A stretch of DNA of 64,000 nt, taken from the NCBI RefSeq assembly GCF_038719015.1, contig NZ_CP152276.1, forward strand, positions 1,560,001 to 1,624,000, in the 5' to 3' direction. The notes under the pieces are model-generated. The model was given only the letters and a program-made list of their open reading frames with translations, had not been told where the DNA came from and did not search any database. Position 1 is the stretch's first letter. Each line of letters begins with the position of its first letter. This document shows, piece after piece, positions 35,708 through 45,218 of this stretch. Source of the stretch: Nguyenibacter vanlangensis. Its GTDB lineage: Bacteria; Pseudomonadota; Alphaproteobacteria; Acetobacterales; Acetobacteraceae. The translations under genes were made by a program, and so were the position numbers.

Positions 35708-36505
35708 TCATGCGGTGGCCAGATGCCGGTTGAGCGCTGCCACGAAGCGAGCGGCGATCTGATGGTCAGAAGCCGGGTTCTGTCCGGTGATCAGCTCGCG
35801 GTCCTCGACCACATGGGGTGCGAAATCGGTGCTGTTGGTGATCACCTCGCCGCCTGCTGCCTCAAGCGCCGAGGGCATGTCGAAATGCATCTTGGCATGC
35901 AGGATATGGTCCTCGACCACCTTCTCCTCGCTCGCCGAAAAGACGGTCATGCGGTAACCGGCATAGGGCCAGCCCTTGGCGAGGTCCCGTGCCTTCGCCT
36001 TGTCCCCGACGATCAGTGAGGCACGGAAGGCCGGGGCCTGGTCCATGGCGGCGGTGATGGCGATCGGGCCGTGGCAGAGCAGGGCTGTGGGCTTGGCTTG
36101 CCCATGGGCATGGCGCAGAATCGTGCCCAAGTCGGCGTCCTGCATCAGATCGACCACCGGGGCTTGACCGCCCGGCACGAAGATCCCGGCGTAACTCTCC
36201 AGCCCTTCCTCGATCACCGAGCGAAGGCTGCGCACCGCATTCATCGCGGGATGTTCGGCCCAGAAGGCTTTGGCCGCGGCATAAGCAACTTCGTCACCCC
36301 CGAAATGCTGGGAGGAATCGGAGGCCGGATCGATGTGCGGCTTGGTGCCCTGCGGTGTGGCCAGTACGATCTCATAGCCCGCAGCCAGAATGGCCATGGC
36401 GGGCACCACGGTTTCGTTGAGATACTGGCCGGTGTTGCCCCAGCCGCCCTGGACTTCGATCCGCGTGGCGTTGGACCCGACGACGAGAACTTTACCCTTG
36501 GTCAT
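35708..36505 (-). CDS. DJ-1/PfpI family protein (glyoxalase III-like)
   Basis: A 265-residue protein. The nucleophile elbow is ALLCHGP with Cys144, and the Glu/His partners appear conserved. The insert and length resemble Hsp31/glyoxalase III-type members that remove methylglyoxal and related aldehydes. It leads the operon with the ABM protein and aldo-keto reductase, so a reactive-carbonyl or quinone stress role is likely. The promoter region faces the LysR gene at 36616. Confidence 0.88.
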   Translation of the reverse strand: MTKGKVLVVGSNATRIEVQGGWGNTGQYLNETVVPAMAILAAGYEIVLATPQGTKPHIDPASDSSQHFGGDEVAYAAAKAFWAEHPAMNAVRSLRSVIEEGLESYAGIFVPGGQAPVVDLMQDADLGTILRHAHGQAKPTALLCHGPIAITAAMDQAPAFRASLIVGDKAKARDLAKGWPYAGYRMTVFSASEEKVVEDHILHAKMHFDMPSALEAAGGEVITNSTDFAPHVVEDRELITGQNPASDHQIAARFVAALNRHLATA

Positions 36506-36615
36506 GTCAGCCTCCGATGCTGCGTGTCATTGTTGACGCAGCCAGAATGCTCGCTTCCAACACATTCCAGAACTTTATTTCTGTTATTTCAGATATCATC
36601 ATGGCATTATAAGTG

Positions 36616-37539
36616 ATGCGCTATGACCTGAACTTGCTGCCGATCTTCGTCGCCCTCTTCGAGGAAAAGAGCGTCACCCGCGCCGCCGAAAGGCTGGGCA
36701 TGACTCAACCGGCGATCTCCAACGCGCTCGCCCGGCTGCGCGCCATGCTGCAGGACCCGCTGTTTATCCGCGAGCGCTATGGCATCCAGCCCACGCCGAT
36801 CGCGCTGGAACTGGCCCCGGTGATCGCCGAGGCGCTGGCAAGGCTGGACGATGCCGTGTTGGGCCAGCAGGAGTTCGACCCCGCCACCGCTGAGCGGCAT
36901 TTCACCATCGCCCCCAACGGCTATGCCGAATTCGTGCTGGTGCCCGCGATCGTGGCGCGTTTGCAGAGCATCGCCCCGGGCATCCGTTTGCGGCTGACAC
37001 CCTATGGCAGCGATCTGGCCGAGACCGGCGTCACCTCGGGCACCACGGCGATGGTGCTGGGGCGCATCACCGATCCGCCCGACAATCTGGTGGTGCAGCA
37101 TCTGATGGATGAGGGGCTGGCCTGCGTTGTGCGTACCGGCCACCCAGGCATTGGCGAGACCATGTCGCGGGCCCAGTTCGAGGCGCTGCGTCATGTCAAT
37201 GTTGTGCCGCCGGGACGCCTGCGCGCAGGGCTGTTTCAGGCCCTGGCGCAGCAGCGACTGAAGCGCGACGTGGCATTGTCTGTCACCAATTTCTTTGCCG
37301 TGGCCGAAATGGTGGCCGTCACCGATTACTGCGCCACACTGCCCGCGTTGATCTGCCGCAGGCTGGCACATGATCCAAGGCTGCGGGTGTTGCCCGCGCC
37401 GGTCGATCTGGGCAGCTTTCCGGTCGAGATGGCTTGGCATGTGCGTTATCGCCATGATCCGGCCCATCGTTGGCTGCGCGCCACCGTCGCGGGGATCATC
37501 GCTGAGATCCAGGCCGGGGCGCGCAAGACCGACGTTTGA
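36616..37539 (+). CDS. LysR-family regulator of the carbonyl-stress operon
   Basis: A 307-residue LysR protein of the NodD/LinR-like group: YDLNLLPIFVALFEEKSVTR and AAERLGMTQPAISNALARLR at the N-terminus, and a ligand domain from about 90. The ATG at 36616 is chosen; a GTG directly before it is the alternative. It is divergent from the DJ-1 gene with 110 bases between, where its operator should lie. Confidence 0.92.
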   Translation: MRYDLNLLPIFVALFEEKSVTRAAERLGMTQPAISNALARLRAMLQDPLFIRERYGIQPTPIALELAPVIAEALARLDDAVLGQQEFDPATAERHFTIAPNGYAEFVLVPAIVARLQSIAPGIRLRLTPYGSDLAETGVTSGTTAMVLGRITDPPDNLVVQHLMDEGLACVVRTGHPGIGETMSRAQFEALRHVNVVPPGRLRAGLFQALAQQRLKRDVALSVTNFFAVAEMVAVTDYCATLPALICRRLAHDPRLRVLPAPVDLGSFPVEMAWHVRYRHDPAHRWLRATVAGIIAEIQAGARKTDV

Positions 37540-37681
37540 AGCCATGGTGGGAAAGCCGGCCGGGCGCCGGGCCCGGCCTGTGCCCTTTACTTCTTCGCCG
37601 TGGCGGCGGCTTCGATAAAGGCGGCTACTTCCTATCGCCGCGTAATTTGCCCAAACCGGTCCCCGCCAATCCCGGGGCGGT

Positions 37682-38836
37682 TCAGTCTGGGGTGCCGGAG
37701 GCGTCCGGCACGGCAGTTACCCGGGCCGGGCGGGCGGCGGCGCGGCGGCGCATGTCCCACATGACGCCGCCGGAGAGCGAGAAGAAGAACAGGGCGGCGC
37801 CGGCGAGGCCGACGGCGGTGCGCCACAGGCCGGCGATGACGGCGGGGCCGGCCAGTTTGGCCTCGTGTAGCCTGTGCAGCCACATGAAGGTCAGTTCGCC
37901 CGTGCGCTGCCGGCCAGGATCGCGGATGAAGCGCACCGTGTCGGCATCGGCATCATAGCGCACGGTGGCCGGGCGGTTGGGGCCGTAGAGGGGCAGGATG
38001 ATAGTGAAGGATTGCTCGGCCGGGCGGGCGCCCAGGCGGGCCGAGGTCAGTATTGCGTCGGGCATCTGGGCCCGCACGGCGGCCATGGCGGTGTCCAGCC
38101 CCTGCTCGCCGGGGGCGGCGGGCGTGTGGTCGGCATGGTGCGTGCGCGTGTGGGCCGGACGGTCGCCGCCCTGGACGCCGAAGAGGGGGCGGGCGAAGGG
38201 GAAGGCCAGGATCGTGCCGCTGAGGGCCAGGAACAGCGTCATCCCCAACGTCCAGAAGCCCAGGCTGAGATGAGTTTCGCGCCACAGGCGATACCCCCTG
38301 GCCCGGGGGGAGACGGTGATCGTGCGGCGCCATTTGCCCGATGCCCACAAGGCCGGATGCGGCCACCACAGGACCAGCCCGGTAATGGCCATCACGCTCA
38401 GCAGCACGCCCATCACGCCGGTCGCCTGCTGGCCGTAGGGCAGCAGCAGCAGGTCGGCGTGCAGATCGTGCAGCACGCGCAGGATATGCGGCACGATGCG
38501 GGTGCGCAGGATTGCGGCGTGGGTTGGGTCGACCATCACCTCGAATTCAGGGTGGCGCTCGCCGGCCCGACCGAAGGCGACGACCGCGCTGTCACCCGGC
38601 CAGCGTGGCGGGTCGAAACGCAGGGGCAGCGTGCCGGCGGGGGACGCGGTGCGAGCGGCGGCGATCATGGCCTCGGCGCCGACACCCGCCGGCGCGGTCG
38701 TCGCCCCGGGGGCCGGAACGGCGGGACGGCCTGCCAGCAACAGCGGCAGGACCACCAGCAGGAACCCGGTCAGACCCTGCAACGCGAACGGCAGGATCAG
38801 GGCCAGCCCGATCCAGCGATGAATTTTCCGAAGCAT
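37682..38836 (-). CDS. PepSY-domain membrane protein, iron-regulated
   Basis: A 384-residue inner-membrane protein with the PepSY-TM architecture: helix 1 (IHRWIGLALILPFALQGLTG), a periplasmic PepSY loop, helices GVLLSVMAITGLVLWWPH and LGFWTLGMTLFLALSGTILA, and a last helix near 355. Family members often serve as ferric-siderophore or heme-linked reductases and lie by TonB receptors. A perfect iron box overlies the promoter 14 bases before the ATG, so low iron should switch it on. No receptor gene is adjacent. Confidence 0.9.
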   Translation of the reverse strand: MLRKIHRWIGLALILPFALQGLTGFLLVVLPLLLAGRPAVPAPGATTAPAGVGAEAMIAAARTASPAGTLPLRFDPPRWPGDSAVVAFGRAGERHPEFEVMVDPTHAAILRTRIVPHILRVLHDLHADLLLLPYGQQATGVMGVLLSVMAITGLVLWWPHPALWASGKWRRTITVSPRARGYRLWRETHLSLGFWTLGMTLFLALSGTILAFPFARPLFGVQGGDRPAHTRTHHADHTPAAPGEQGLDTAMAAVRAQMPDAILTSARLGARPAEQSFTIILPLYGPNRPATVRYDADADTVRFIRDPGRQRTGELTFMWLHRLHEAKLAGPAVIAGLWRTAVGLAGAALFFFSLSGGVMWDMRRRAAARPARVTAVPDASGTPD

Positions 38837-38850
38837 GCACCACCATGATA

Positions 38851-38867
38851 ATGCGAATCATTCGCAT
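38851..38867. promoter_or_regulatory. Fur box (ATGCGAAT-C-ATTCGCAT)
   Basis: A perfect 8-1-8 inverted repeat matching the TGCGAATCATTCGCA style of Fur sites. It lies 14 bases upstream of the PepSY gene start, where bound Fur would block RNA polymerase. Confidence 0.8.
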
Positions 38868-38899
38868 ATAATCGGACAGACAAGATTCACGCAAGATGT

Positions 38900-39140
38900 G
38901 CGGCCCGCCGGCGTCCATTCGGATATGACGTCGGCAAGCCCATGGCGGTGGATGCGGGTAAAGCCCATGGCGGACCTGATGGCCGCATGGCCTTCAGGTC
39001 CGGGCGCCAGGGCCGGGTGATCCGGCGTGGTTCACTGGTGGGTGTGTCTGACCGGACGTCATAAGGGCCGATGGCGGCCGGCGGGTCCCTGCCCTGGTCT
39101 GCACCGTTTCGACGGCTTAGCCGCTGGCATAACCGGTATC
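38900..39140 (-). pseudogene. Decayed transposase fragment
   Basis: On the minus strand, broken frames give DTGYASG, VQTRAG and then YDVRSDTPTSEPRRITRPWR, which recall the C-terminal half of IS5/IS1182-type DDE transposases (GYxS followed by a RRITxPWR stretch). A stop follows DTGYASG and frames change, so it is dead. The rest of the 930-base gap between the PepSY gene and the VOC gene, including the open frame 39071-39541 on the plus strand, shows nothing I can support; from 39600 it becomes AT-rich. Confidence 0.35.
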
Positions 39141-39770
39141 GGCCAGGATGGTTCATGGCAGGCAAGCGGCGTGACGAGGGCATCGATTCCGTGCTGACCG
39201 TTCCGGTCGGGGCCGAGGTGACACGGGCCTTTCAACACGGGCTTGCATACACACCGTCACCGCCGTTCGATATCGGCCCGAGACGGCTCCGGCGGCGATC
39301 CTGGTGTGCTGTCGTGCGGGACTTGCGCTACGTCCCGCCAGGCGCGAAACGCAGGCACGCGGCGCCACAGCCTGCCTGTTCGTCAGGTTCTGAACCCGAA
39401 GGTCCGCCAATGTCCCGCCCGCCGTTTCCGCCCCTCGAGACTGAAACCGCTGCGCTGAAGGCGCGTCTGGCCGAAGATGCGGTACGCTGCACCTATAATG
39501 GTACGACAAGACGGGCCAGTAGTTCCGTTCCCACGGCCTGAAAACTGGGAGCGGCGACGTGCTTGCCGAACCACTCTGCGGGAGTCCAAAGGACTGGTAT
39601 TTATGAATTATATTGCAGCTTGGAATGAATGGGGAATCGGCGCTCGCAAAATTTCTCAACTATAGTTTAAATATTGATCTCACATATATAGTTTATGTTG
39701 AAATAAATAATCCCTTGATGCAACAAAAATTTTGTTTCATTCTACACCCCTTGGTAGTGGGGGGTGTCCT

Positions 39771-40241
39771 GTGGCAGATTTTTACCGTATGCCGGCGTTT
39801 GCTACGTTGGCTGTGAGTGACATCGAGAAGTCGGTTAAGTGGTATCAGACAGCTCTCGGCTTTAGTCTTGTATTCACGATGCCTAGTGCTGATGGAGGAA
39901 AACACCTTTGTCATCTTAGGTTATCAAAATATGCCGATATTATGCTAGTTAGTCGTCCGACTTCGGTTTCTGGAAGCGTTCCCAACGGGGTAATATTTCT
40001 TACTTTCGCGCTGTTCAATGAAAGTGTTGATGAGGTCGCTGAACGACTGTTGCGCCTAGGTGACACTCGGTTCGAAGGTCCCTTCGATCGACCTTGGAAT
40101 GCAAGAGAGATTATCATTACAGATCCTGATGGATTCAAGATTGTGATGACGGCTCCGATCGACAGCACTAGCACTATAGATGATGTCGTAGCCTCGGTTC
40201 AGGCGCTCACCACCCATCAGTTTTTATGGAGTCTGGATTGA
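39771..40241 (+). pseudogene. VOC/glyoxalase-family gene, 3' end split by an IS
   Basis: A VOC-superfamily protein (glyoxalase/bleomycin-resistance fold): LAVSDIEKSVKWYQTALGFS, CHLRLSKYADIMLV and REIIITDPDGFKIVM with the metal-type Glu/His pattern. GTG 39771 (G-rich ribosome site) or ATG 39789 may start it. The IS at 40206 cuts it near the end: the 9-base duplication GTTCAGGCG stands at 40197-40205 and 41399-41407. Rejoined, the native end reads SVQASNSTGSTST with a stop at 41435-41437; now it ends 12 codons inside the IS. The core domain is intact, so the altered protein may still work. Its base composition is more AT-rich than its neighbours, suggesting transfer. Confidence 0.88.
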
Positions 40242-41398
40242 CGTGCTGAATCTGGCTGTGATTCAAGGATTCTGCCCTTGTGAGGAGCGGATTTGGCATG
40301 ACCCCGGCTATTGTGGAAATGGCGGCTGGCATTGCGGCGGATTTGCAGCGTCGGTTGCCTGGACAGCGCAAGACCCAGCGTGACAAACTCGCGCTGCTTG
40401 TCGCCACCATGCTGGACGTTCGCAGCGCCAATCTGATGGTGTTGGCGGCTTCGTTGCCGCGCGCGGCAGAACGAGCGGACATGCGTTACCAGTGGATCGC
40501 TCGGTTCATCGACAACCCCCTCGTGGTCTGTGATGAAGTCATGGAACCGTTTGCGCGCGAGGTGCTCACCAAGGCCGCCGAAGACGGGCGTGTGGTGCTG
40601 ATCATGGACCAGACCAAGGCCAATGACCGCCATCAGATCCTGATGCTCTCGCTGCGTTTTGGCGAGCGCGCGTTGCCGCTGGCCTGGCGGGTCGAGGCGA
40701 CGGAAGGGGCGATCGGGTTCGCTGTTCAGAAGGACCTGCTCCAAGCGGTTGCCGGCTGGCTGCCTTCCCAGGCCGAGATTTGCCTGATGGCGGATCGGTT
40801 CTACGGCACGCCGGATCTGATCGCGTTCGCCATCGCCCGAGGCTGGGGTTATCGGCTGCGCGTGAGGTCCAATCTGCGGGTCGCCGCGGGCGGCCACAAA
40901 ACCTCCCTGGCCGAACATGTCACTGACAAGCGTCCCTATCTGACCGACGTCGCGCTCACCCATCGGCGTATTGTCACCAATATCGGCATCATCAACGCGC
41001 CCGGCCATGCCGAGCCGTGGATCATTGCGATGTCCGACACCCCCAGCTACCTGACAACACTGGATTACAGCGCACGATGGGGCATCGAGCCCATGTTCTC
41101 CGACTTCAAATCGCGCGGCTTCGGTCTCGAACACAGTCAGTTGCGTTCCCCCGAACGTCTCGGCCGGTTGGTGCTGGTGATGAGTATCGCTTTGTATTTC
41201 GCCGTCTCCACCGGCCTGTGCGACGCACAAACCAATCCATCAGCGGACGAAAAAAAGCCCCAGACGTCAACCCGCGAACATGAGCCGCAGCAGGCTCTCC
41301 TGGTTCACGCGCGGCGTCCGGCGCATTGTCAGGCTCCTCCAGTTCCGCAAACCAATGCCGCCATTATGGGCATCCGGATGAAACTGATGGGTGGTGAG
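40206..41398 (+). mobile_element. IS4-family insertion sequence, 1193 bp
   Basis: Bounded by perfect 18-bp inverted repeats (CTCACCACCCATCAGTTT at the left end and its complement at the right) and by 9-bp direct repeats GTTCAGGCG. It carries a single transposase gene. The intact repeats and duplication show recent insertion. Confidence 0.95.
40298..41381 (+). pseudogene. IS4-family transposase, C-terminal frameshift
   Basis: The DDE triad is Asp104 (LIMDQTK), Asp166 (LMADRFYG) and Glu264, the last within Y257-x2-R260-x3-E264-x6-K271, the IS4 signature. GAGG lies 13 bases before ATG 40298. At about 41217 the frame changes: the frame that reads RSRLSWFTRGVRRIVRLLQF and ends at 41381 looks like the proper C-terminus, while the original frame runs out through the right repeat into the VOC remainder (stop 41437). 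All catalytic residues precede the shift, so activity is possible. Confidence 0.82.
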
Positions 41399-41568
41399 GT
41401 TCAGGCGTCTAATTCAACTGGTTCAACAAGCACGTAGCTAATTCGGAAGGGTGCACGGCAAATCTTACGAACGACGTATATGAGCAAAGGTGGAGAGTTC
41501 GGAAAATCCAGTACTTGTGAATGCATTTCTGTAATTTCACGCTTCACTACCTGACTGGGGAGGGTGGA

Positions 41569-41682
41569 ATGAGACAGCCTGGGTTCTTTGAGGTTGATGA
41601 ATGACTTGCCCGTTTGTGCGGGCCGGGTGAGCAGGCACGAAGCGTTCTCCCGAACAGTGGATTTTGAGGTGTTCCGGCCTGA
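41569..41682 (+). pseudogene. IS5-family transposase N-terminal remnant
   Basis: ATG 41569 begins MRQPGFFEVDE, then a stop, then LARLCGPGEQ, and in another frame FSRTVDFEVFRP. These pieces match the start of IS5-type transposases (MRQPGFFD-, VDFEVFRP). It breaks off where the fic fragment begins on the other strand. The 130 bases before it hold nothing recognisable. Confidence 0.65.
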
Positions 41683-41896
41683 TCACCCTGTCCGATTTTC
41701 CGGGGCCACCTCTGTGGGGAGCGGGTCGGTGCCCTCGCTCAGGATAGCGAGATACCTCCGATAACTGAATACGCGGCCCCGTTTGCGGCCGGTGACTTCT
41801 TCGACGATGTCGAACCGCTCCAGATCAGCGAGCGCCGCATTGACCGTAGGGGCCGACAGGCCCGTCTGGTGAACGAGCTGGGTGGCCGTTAGATAC
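41683..41896 (-). pseudogene. fic gene, 3'-terminal piece
   Basis: The minus strand reads LTATQLVHQTGLSAPTVNA and continues to FSYRRYLAILSEGTD, the winged-helix C-terminus of Fic-family AMP-transferases. It is separated from the next piece at 45219 only by the IS66-family element; joining across the TTAGATAC duplication gives the smooth sequence FQQNPYLTATQLVHQTG. Confidence 0.85.
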
Positions 41897-42055
41897 GTAA
41901 GCGTGAGCTGATCCCCACATAGCATTTGTTCGGTTGCTGGGCGGATGATGCTGTCGATTTCCGCAGGGTGGGCGACGGTCATGACACACGATGATTTTGG
42001 CAACGACGGTTTCGAGCCAGATATTTCAACTACCACTGGTATTATTGATAGTCAT

Positions 42056-42469
42056 ATGACGGGTCGTAATGACGGTCATATGACCAGTTCTTACGGGGCT
42101 GGACCGCGCGAGGAAATTGAAATCCGGCGCCGCGTCATCCGTCGTCGTCGCTGGAGCGATCAGGAAAAGGTTCGCATCCTCGAAGAGGCCTTTGCGCCGG
42201 GAGCAAGCCGCAGGGCTGTCGCGGAACAGTATGGGATCGCGCAAGCCCAGCTTTATATATGGCGCAAGCAGTTGATGATGTTTCCTGCCGCCGAGGGATT
42301 TATGCCGGTTCATGTCGGGGGCTTGGCGATGACGGCACGGCAGCCGGGCGCGTCGTCGCCTGTGGCGGCTGTCGAGATTGTTCTGCCGAACGGCATCAGC
42401 ATCCGGACGGGCACGACGTTTGATCCCGACGCGGTGTGTCGGCTGGTTCTTGGCCTGGGACGGCCATGA
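42056..42469 (+). CDS. tnpA: IS66 TnpA (helix-turn-helix accessory protein)
   Basis: A 137-residue protein with a helix-turn-helix region RRRRWSDQEKVRILEEAFAP and VAEQYGIAQAQLYIWRKQL, as in IS66 OrfA. Start options are ATG 42056 and an upstream ATG 41981. Two copies of the palindrome GTCATATGAC (42051-42060, 42075-42084) cover the start. Its stop overlaps tnpB. Confidence 0.87.
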   Translation: MTGRNDGHMTSSYGAGPREEIEIRRRVIRRRRWSDQEKVRILEEAFAPGASRRAVAEQYGIAQAQLYIWRKQLMMFPAAEGFMPVHVGGLAMTARQPGASSPVAAVEIVLPNGISIRTGTTFDPDAVCRLVLGLGRP

Positions 42470-42813
42470 TCTGGCCATCGGGAGAGGTCAGGATCTGGCT
42501 GGCCTGCGGGGTGACAGACATGAGACGCGGGATCAACTCCCTGGCGTTGCAGGTGCAGACTACATTGGGCCGGGATCCTCACGATGGATCGATCTACATT
42601 TTCCGTGGGCGCAAAGGCGACACGATAAAAGTTTTGTTTTGGGATCGGCAGGGCATGTGCCTTGCGATGAAACGCCTTGAATCCGGGAAGTTCGTGTGGC
42701 CCCAGGCCAAAGATGGCTCGGTGTCCCTGACGACGGGTCAGATGGCGATGCTCGTTGAAGCCATCGACTGGCGCGCCACGGCCTGGACGGCAAGGCCGCA
42801 AGTGGTGGGGTGA
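42466..42813 (+). CDS. tnpB: IS66 TnpB (Orf2) accessory protein
   Basis: A 115-residue protein with the IS66 Orf2 pattern VWLACGVTDMRRGINSLA-like start and KVLFWDRQGMCLAMKRLESG. Length is exactly normal. It overlaps tnpA by four bases (ATGA). It is required for transposition, but its biochemical role is not known. Confidence 0.93.
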   Translation: MIWPSGEVRIWLACGVTDMRRGINSLALQVQTTLGRDPHDGSIYIFRGRKGDTIKVLFWDRQGMCLAMKRLESGKFVWPQAKDGSVSLTTGQMAMLVEAIDWRATAWTARPQVVG

Positions 42814-42862
42814 TGATGCGGTTTTTCTTGTACTGATCCCTTGCCTCCCTTACGATCGGGTC

Positions 42863-44457
42863 ATGTCCGACCCCACGACAGATCCTGCTGAGGAATTGGC
42901 TGCGTTACGTGCCGAACTTGCGGCGACCCGTGAGGCTCTGGCCCGCGCGGAGGACAAATGCACGGCCCTGCAGTTACAGATCGAGCGCACACGGGAGCAG
43001 CTGGCCCTGATGCGGCGGCAGAAATACGGGCAGAAATCCGAGCGTCACCAGAAGGAGATGGACCAGCTCGAACTGGTGCTCGACGAATTCGAGGAGACGC
43101 TGGCCGAGGCCAGTGCCGAACGGGCGGCCCGGGAACGCGAAAAGGGCGAGACATCCACGCCACGCCGCAAGGCCATCCGCCGCCCGCTGCCCGAGCACCT
43201 GCCGCGCGAAGTGATCGAACTGGCGCCGGCGGTCGTGTGCGACTGTAGACGATGCGACCCCGAGCGCCTGGTGCGCATCGGCGAGGACGTGACGGAAGTG
43301 CTGGAGAAGATCACGGCGCCGCTGAAGGTTTTGCGCTATGTCCGCCCCCGCGTGGCCTGCCGCTCGTGCGAAAAGATTTTCCAGGCGCCTGTGCCGGATT
43401 TACCGATCGAGAAAGGGCGCGCCTCCGCCAGCCTGATTGCAAGCGTGATTGTCGCGAAATACTGGGACGGCCTGCCGTTGCATCGTCAGTCGGCGATCCT
43501 CGCACGCGACGGCGTGGAGATCGATCGCAGCACGCTCGCCGACTGGATCGGACACGGCGCGTGGTGGCTGGAACCGCTGCGGGATCGCATCCAGGCCTAC
43601 GTCATGAACCGCGATGTCCTGTGGACGGACGACACCCCCATCAAGGTGCTGGCGCCGGGGCGCGGAAAGACGAAAGAAGCGCGGATCTGGTGCTATGGCC
43701 ACGATCCCGCCACCTGGGGAAGCAACGAGCCGCCGGCGATGTTGTATTGTTACAGCGCCGACCGCAAAGGTGAGCGGCCTCGAACCCATCTTGAGCATTA
43801 TGCCGGCTGGCTGCACTCGGACGCCTATGTGGGATACGAAAAACTGTTTGGCAACAAGGGCGGCAAGCCGTCACCGATCCGGCCGGTGGCCTGCATGGCC
43901 CATGCGCGCCGCTACTTTTTCGATGTCTACGCCACACAGCCGGCCCCTTGGCCGAAGAGGCTGTGGCCCGGATCGGTCTGCTCTATGACATCGAACGTGA
44001 GATCGGAGGACTGCCGCCGGAACAGCGCCTGGCCGTCCGGCAGGCCCGGGCAGTTCCCATCCTGAAGGATTTCCATACCTGGGCAACGGCCCAGAAAGCA
44101 CGGGTCTCCGGCAAATATGCTCTGGGCAAGGCGTTCCGTTACGCTCTGACGCGCTGGGATCGCCTGTGCGCCTATACGCTCGACGGCCGCCTCTCCATCG
44201 ACAATAATTTCTCCGAACGTTGTCTCAGAAATATTGCGGTGACACGGAAGAATTTTCTGTTTCTGGGATCGGACCGGGGTGGAGAGCGAGCCGCGATCTT
44301 CTATACTCTCCTGACCACGGCAGCCCTCAACGGGCTGAATCCGGAACGCTGGATGGCTGATGTAATCGACCGCCTCGCGCGTGGGCATCCGATCAACCGG
44401 ATCGACGAACTTTTACCCTGGAACTGGTCGCCACAGGCAAAGCAGAAACCCGCCTGA
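42863..44457 (+). pseudogene. tnpC: IS66 transposase TnpC with one-base frameshift
   Basis: The N-terminal coiled coil (ELAALRAELAATREALARAE), zinc-finger-like cysteines (VVCDCRRCD, CRSCEKIF) and the DDE core (LWTDDTPIKVL, LHSDAYVGYEKL) are in one frame up to about 43940. One base is missing near the run CCGGCCCC; the other frame continues PLAEEAVARIGLLYDIER through IDNNFSERCLRNIAV, with the final catalytic Glu, to the stop at 44457. Together about 530 codons, normal for IS66. Unless the shift is bridged by the ribosome, no active transposase is made. Confidence 0.85.
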
Positions 44458-44502
44458 AAAGGCTTGATCCTGGCTGCCGGGAATGCTGCGCTACTACGCA
44501 GC

Positions 44503-45162
44503 ATGCCGCCACAGACAAGACTCCCTCCCTATCTGCGTCAACTCGAACGCGTCCTCGCACGGCTCGAGACAGCCATGCTGTTGAGCGAACTGGACGGGTT
44601 CCTCGCCGGCGTCATCGTCTGTCCTGAGATGATCCTGCCCTCCGAATGGCTGCCCGTGGCGCTCGATCCCGACGAGGAGGGGGATCCTGTTCTCGAACAC
44701 GAGAACGATGCTCGGTTGATCCTGCGCCATTACAACGCCGTGCTAAGGGATCTCGATCGCGGGCGTTATGCGCCTCTGTTCGATATCGACACAAGGCATG
44801 ACGAAATACTCTGGGAACTGTGGATCGAGGGGTTCGAGCGCGCCATGACGCTGCGGCCTGAAGCGTGGGACAGCTTTTTGCTCGATCCCGACGAGGCGGT
44901 GCTCCGGGCCCTTGTCGGTCTACGCAAGCTCGTCGCCATGACCGATGCCCCAGCCGACAGCAGCGATGAACTCGGCGCCCTGCTGACGGAGACCGCGCCG
45001 GATCTCATCCCCGACTGGGTGCAGACACTCCATGCCGAGCGCCTGTCAAATTCCATGGACCACTTCTCGAACGCACCAGCCCTGTCGACAAAGGTCGGCA
45101 GAAACGAGCCCTGCCCCTGTGGCTCCGGCAAAAAATACAAGAAATGCTGCGGCATGAACTGA
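44503..45162 (+). CDS. IS66 passenger: UPF0149/YecA-like protein with SEC-C motif
   Basis: A 219-residue protein. Residues 1-150 resemble YecA/UPF0149 ([19 protein letters not shown]), and the last 20 are the SEC-C zinc site [17 protein letters not shown]. It lies inside the IS66 ends, 45 bases after tnpC, and genes of this kind are known as extra cargo of some IS66 elements. Its role in transposition or host fitness is unknown. An upstream TTG at 44464 would lengthen it by 13 residues. Confidence 0.85.
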   Translation: MPPQTRLPPYLRQLERVLARLETAMLLSELDGFLAGVIVCPEMILPSEWLPVALDPDEEGDPVLEHENDARLILRHYNAVLRDLDRGRYAPLFDIDTRHDEILWELWIEGFERAMTLRPEAWDSFLLDPDEAVLRALVGLRKLVAMTDAPADSSDELGALLTETAPDLIPDWVQTLHAERLSNSMDHFSNAPALSTKVGRNEPCPCGSGKKYKKCCGMN

Positions 45163-45218
45163 GCCAATCCAGCCCATAGAATGATGGAATGCAAGCGTGG
45201 GGATCAGCTCACGCTTAC

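Larger units (their letters stand above)
41897..45218 (+). mobile_element. IS66-family element, 3322 bp, with passenger gene
   Basis: Left end GTAAGCGTGAGCTGATCCCC and the matching inverted right end; target duplication TTAGATAC at 41889-41896 and 45219-45226. Gene order tnpA, tnpB, tnpC, then a SEC-C protein, all on the plus strand. The ends and duplication are intact; the tnpC frame is not. Confidence 0.95.

Noticed and set aside
39071..39541. 156-codon frame in the gap before the VOC gene
   Set aside because: Arg/Pro-rich, no ribosome site, and partly antisense to transposase debris.
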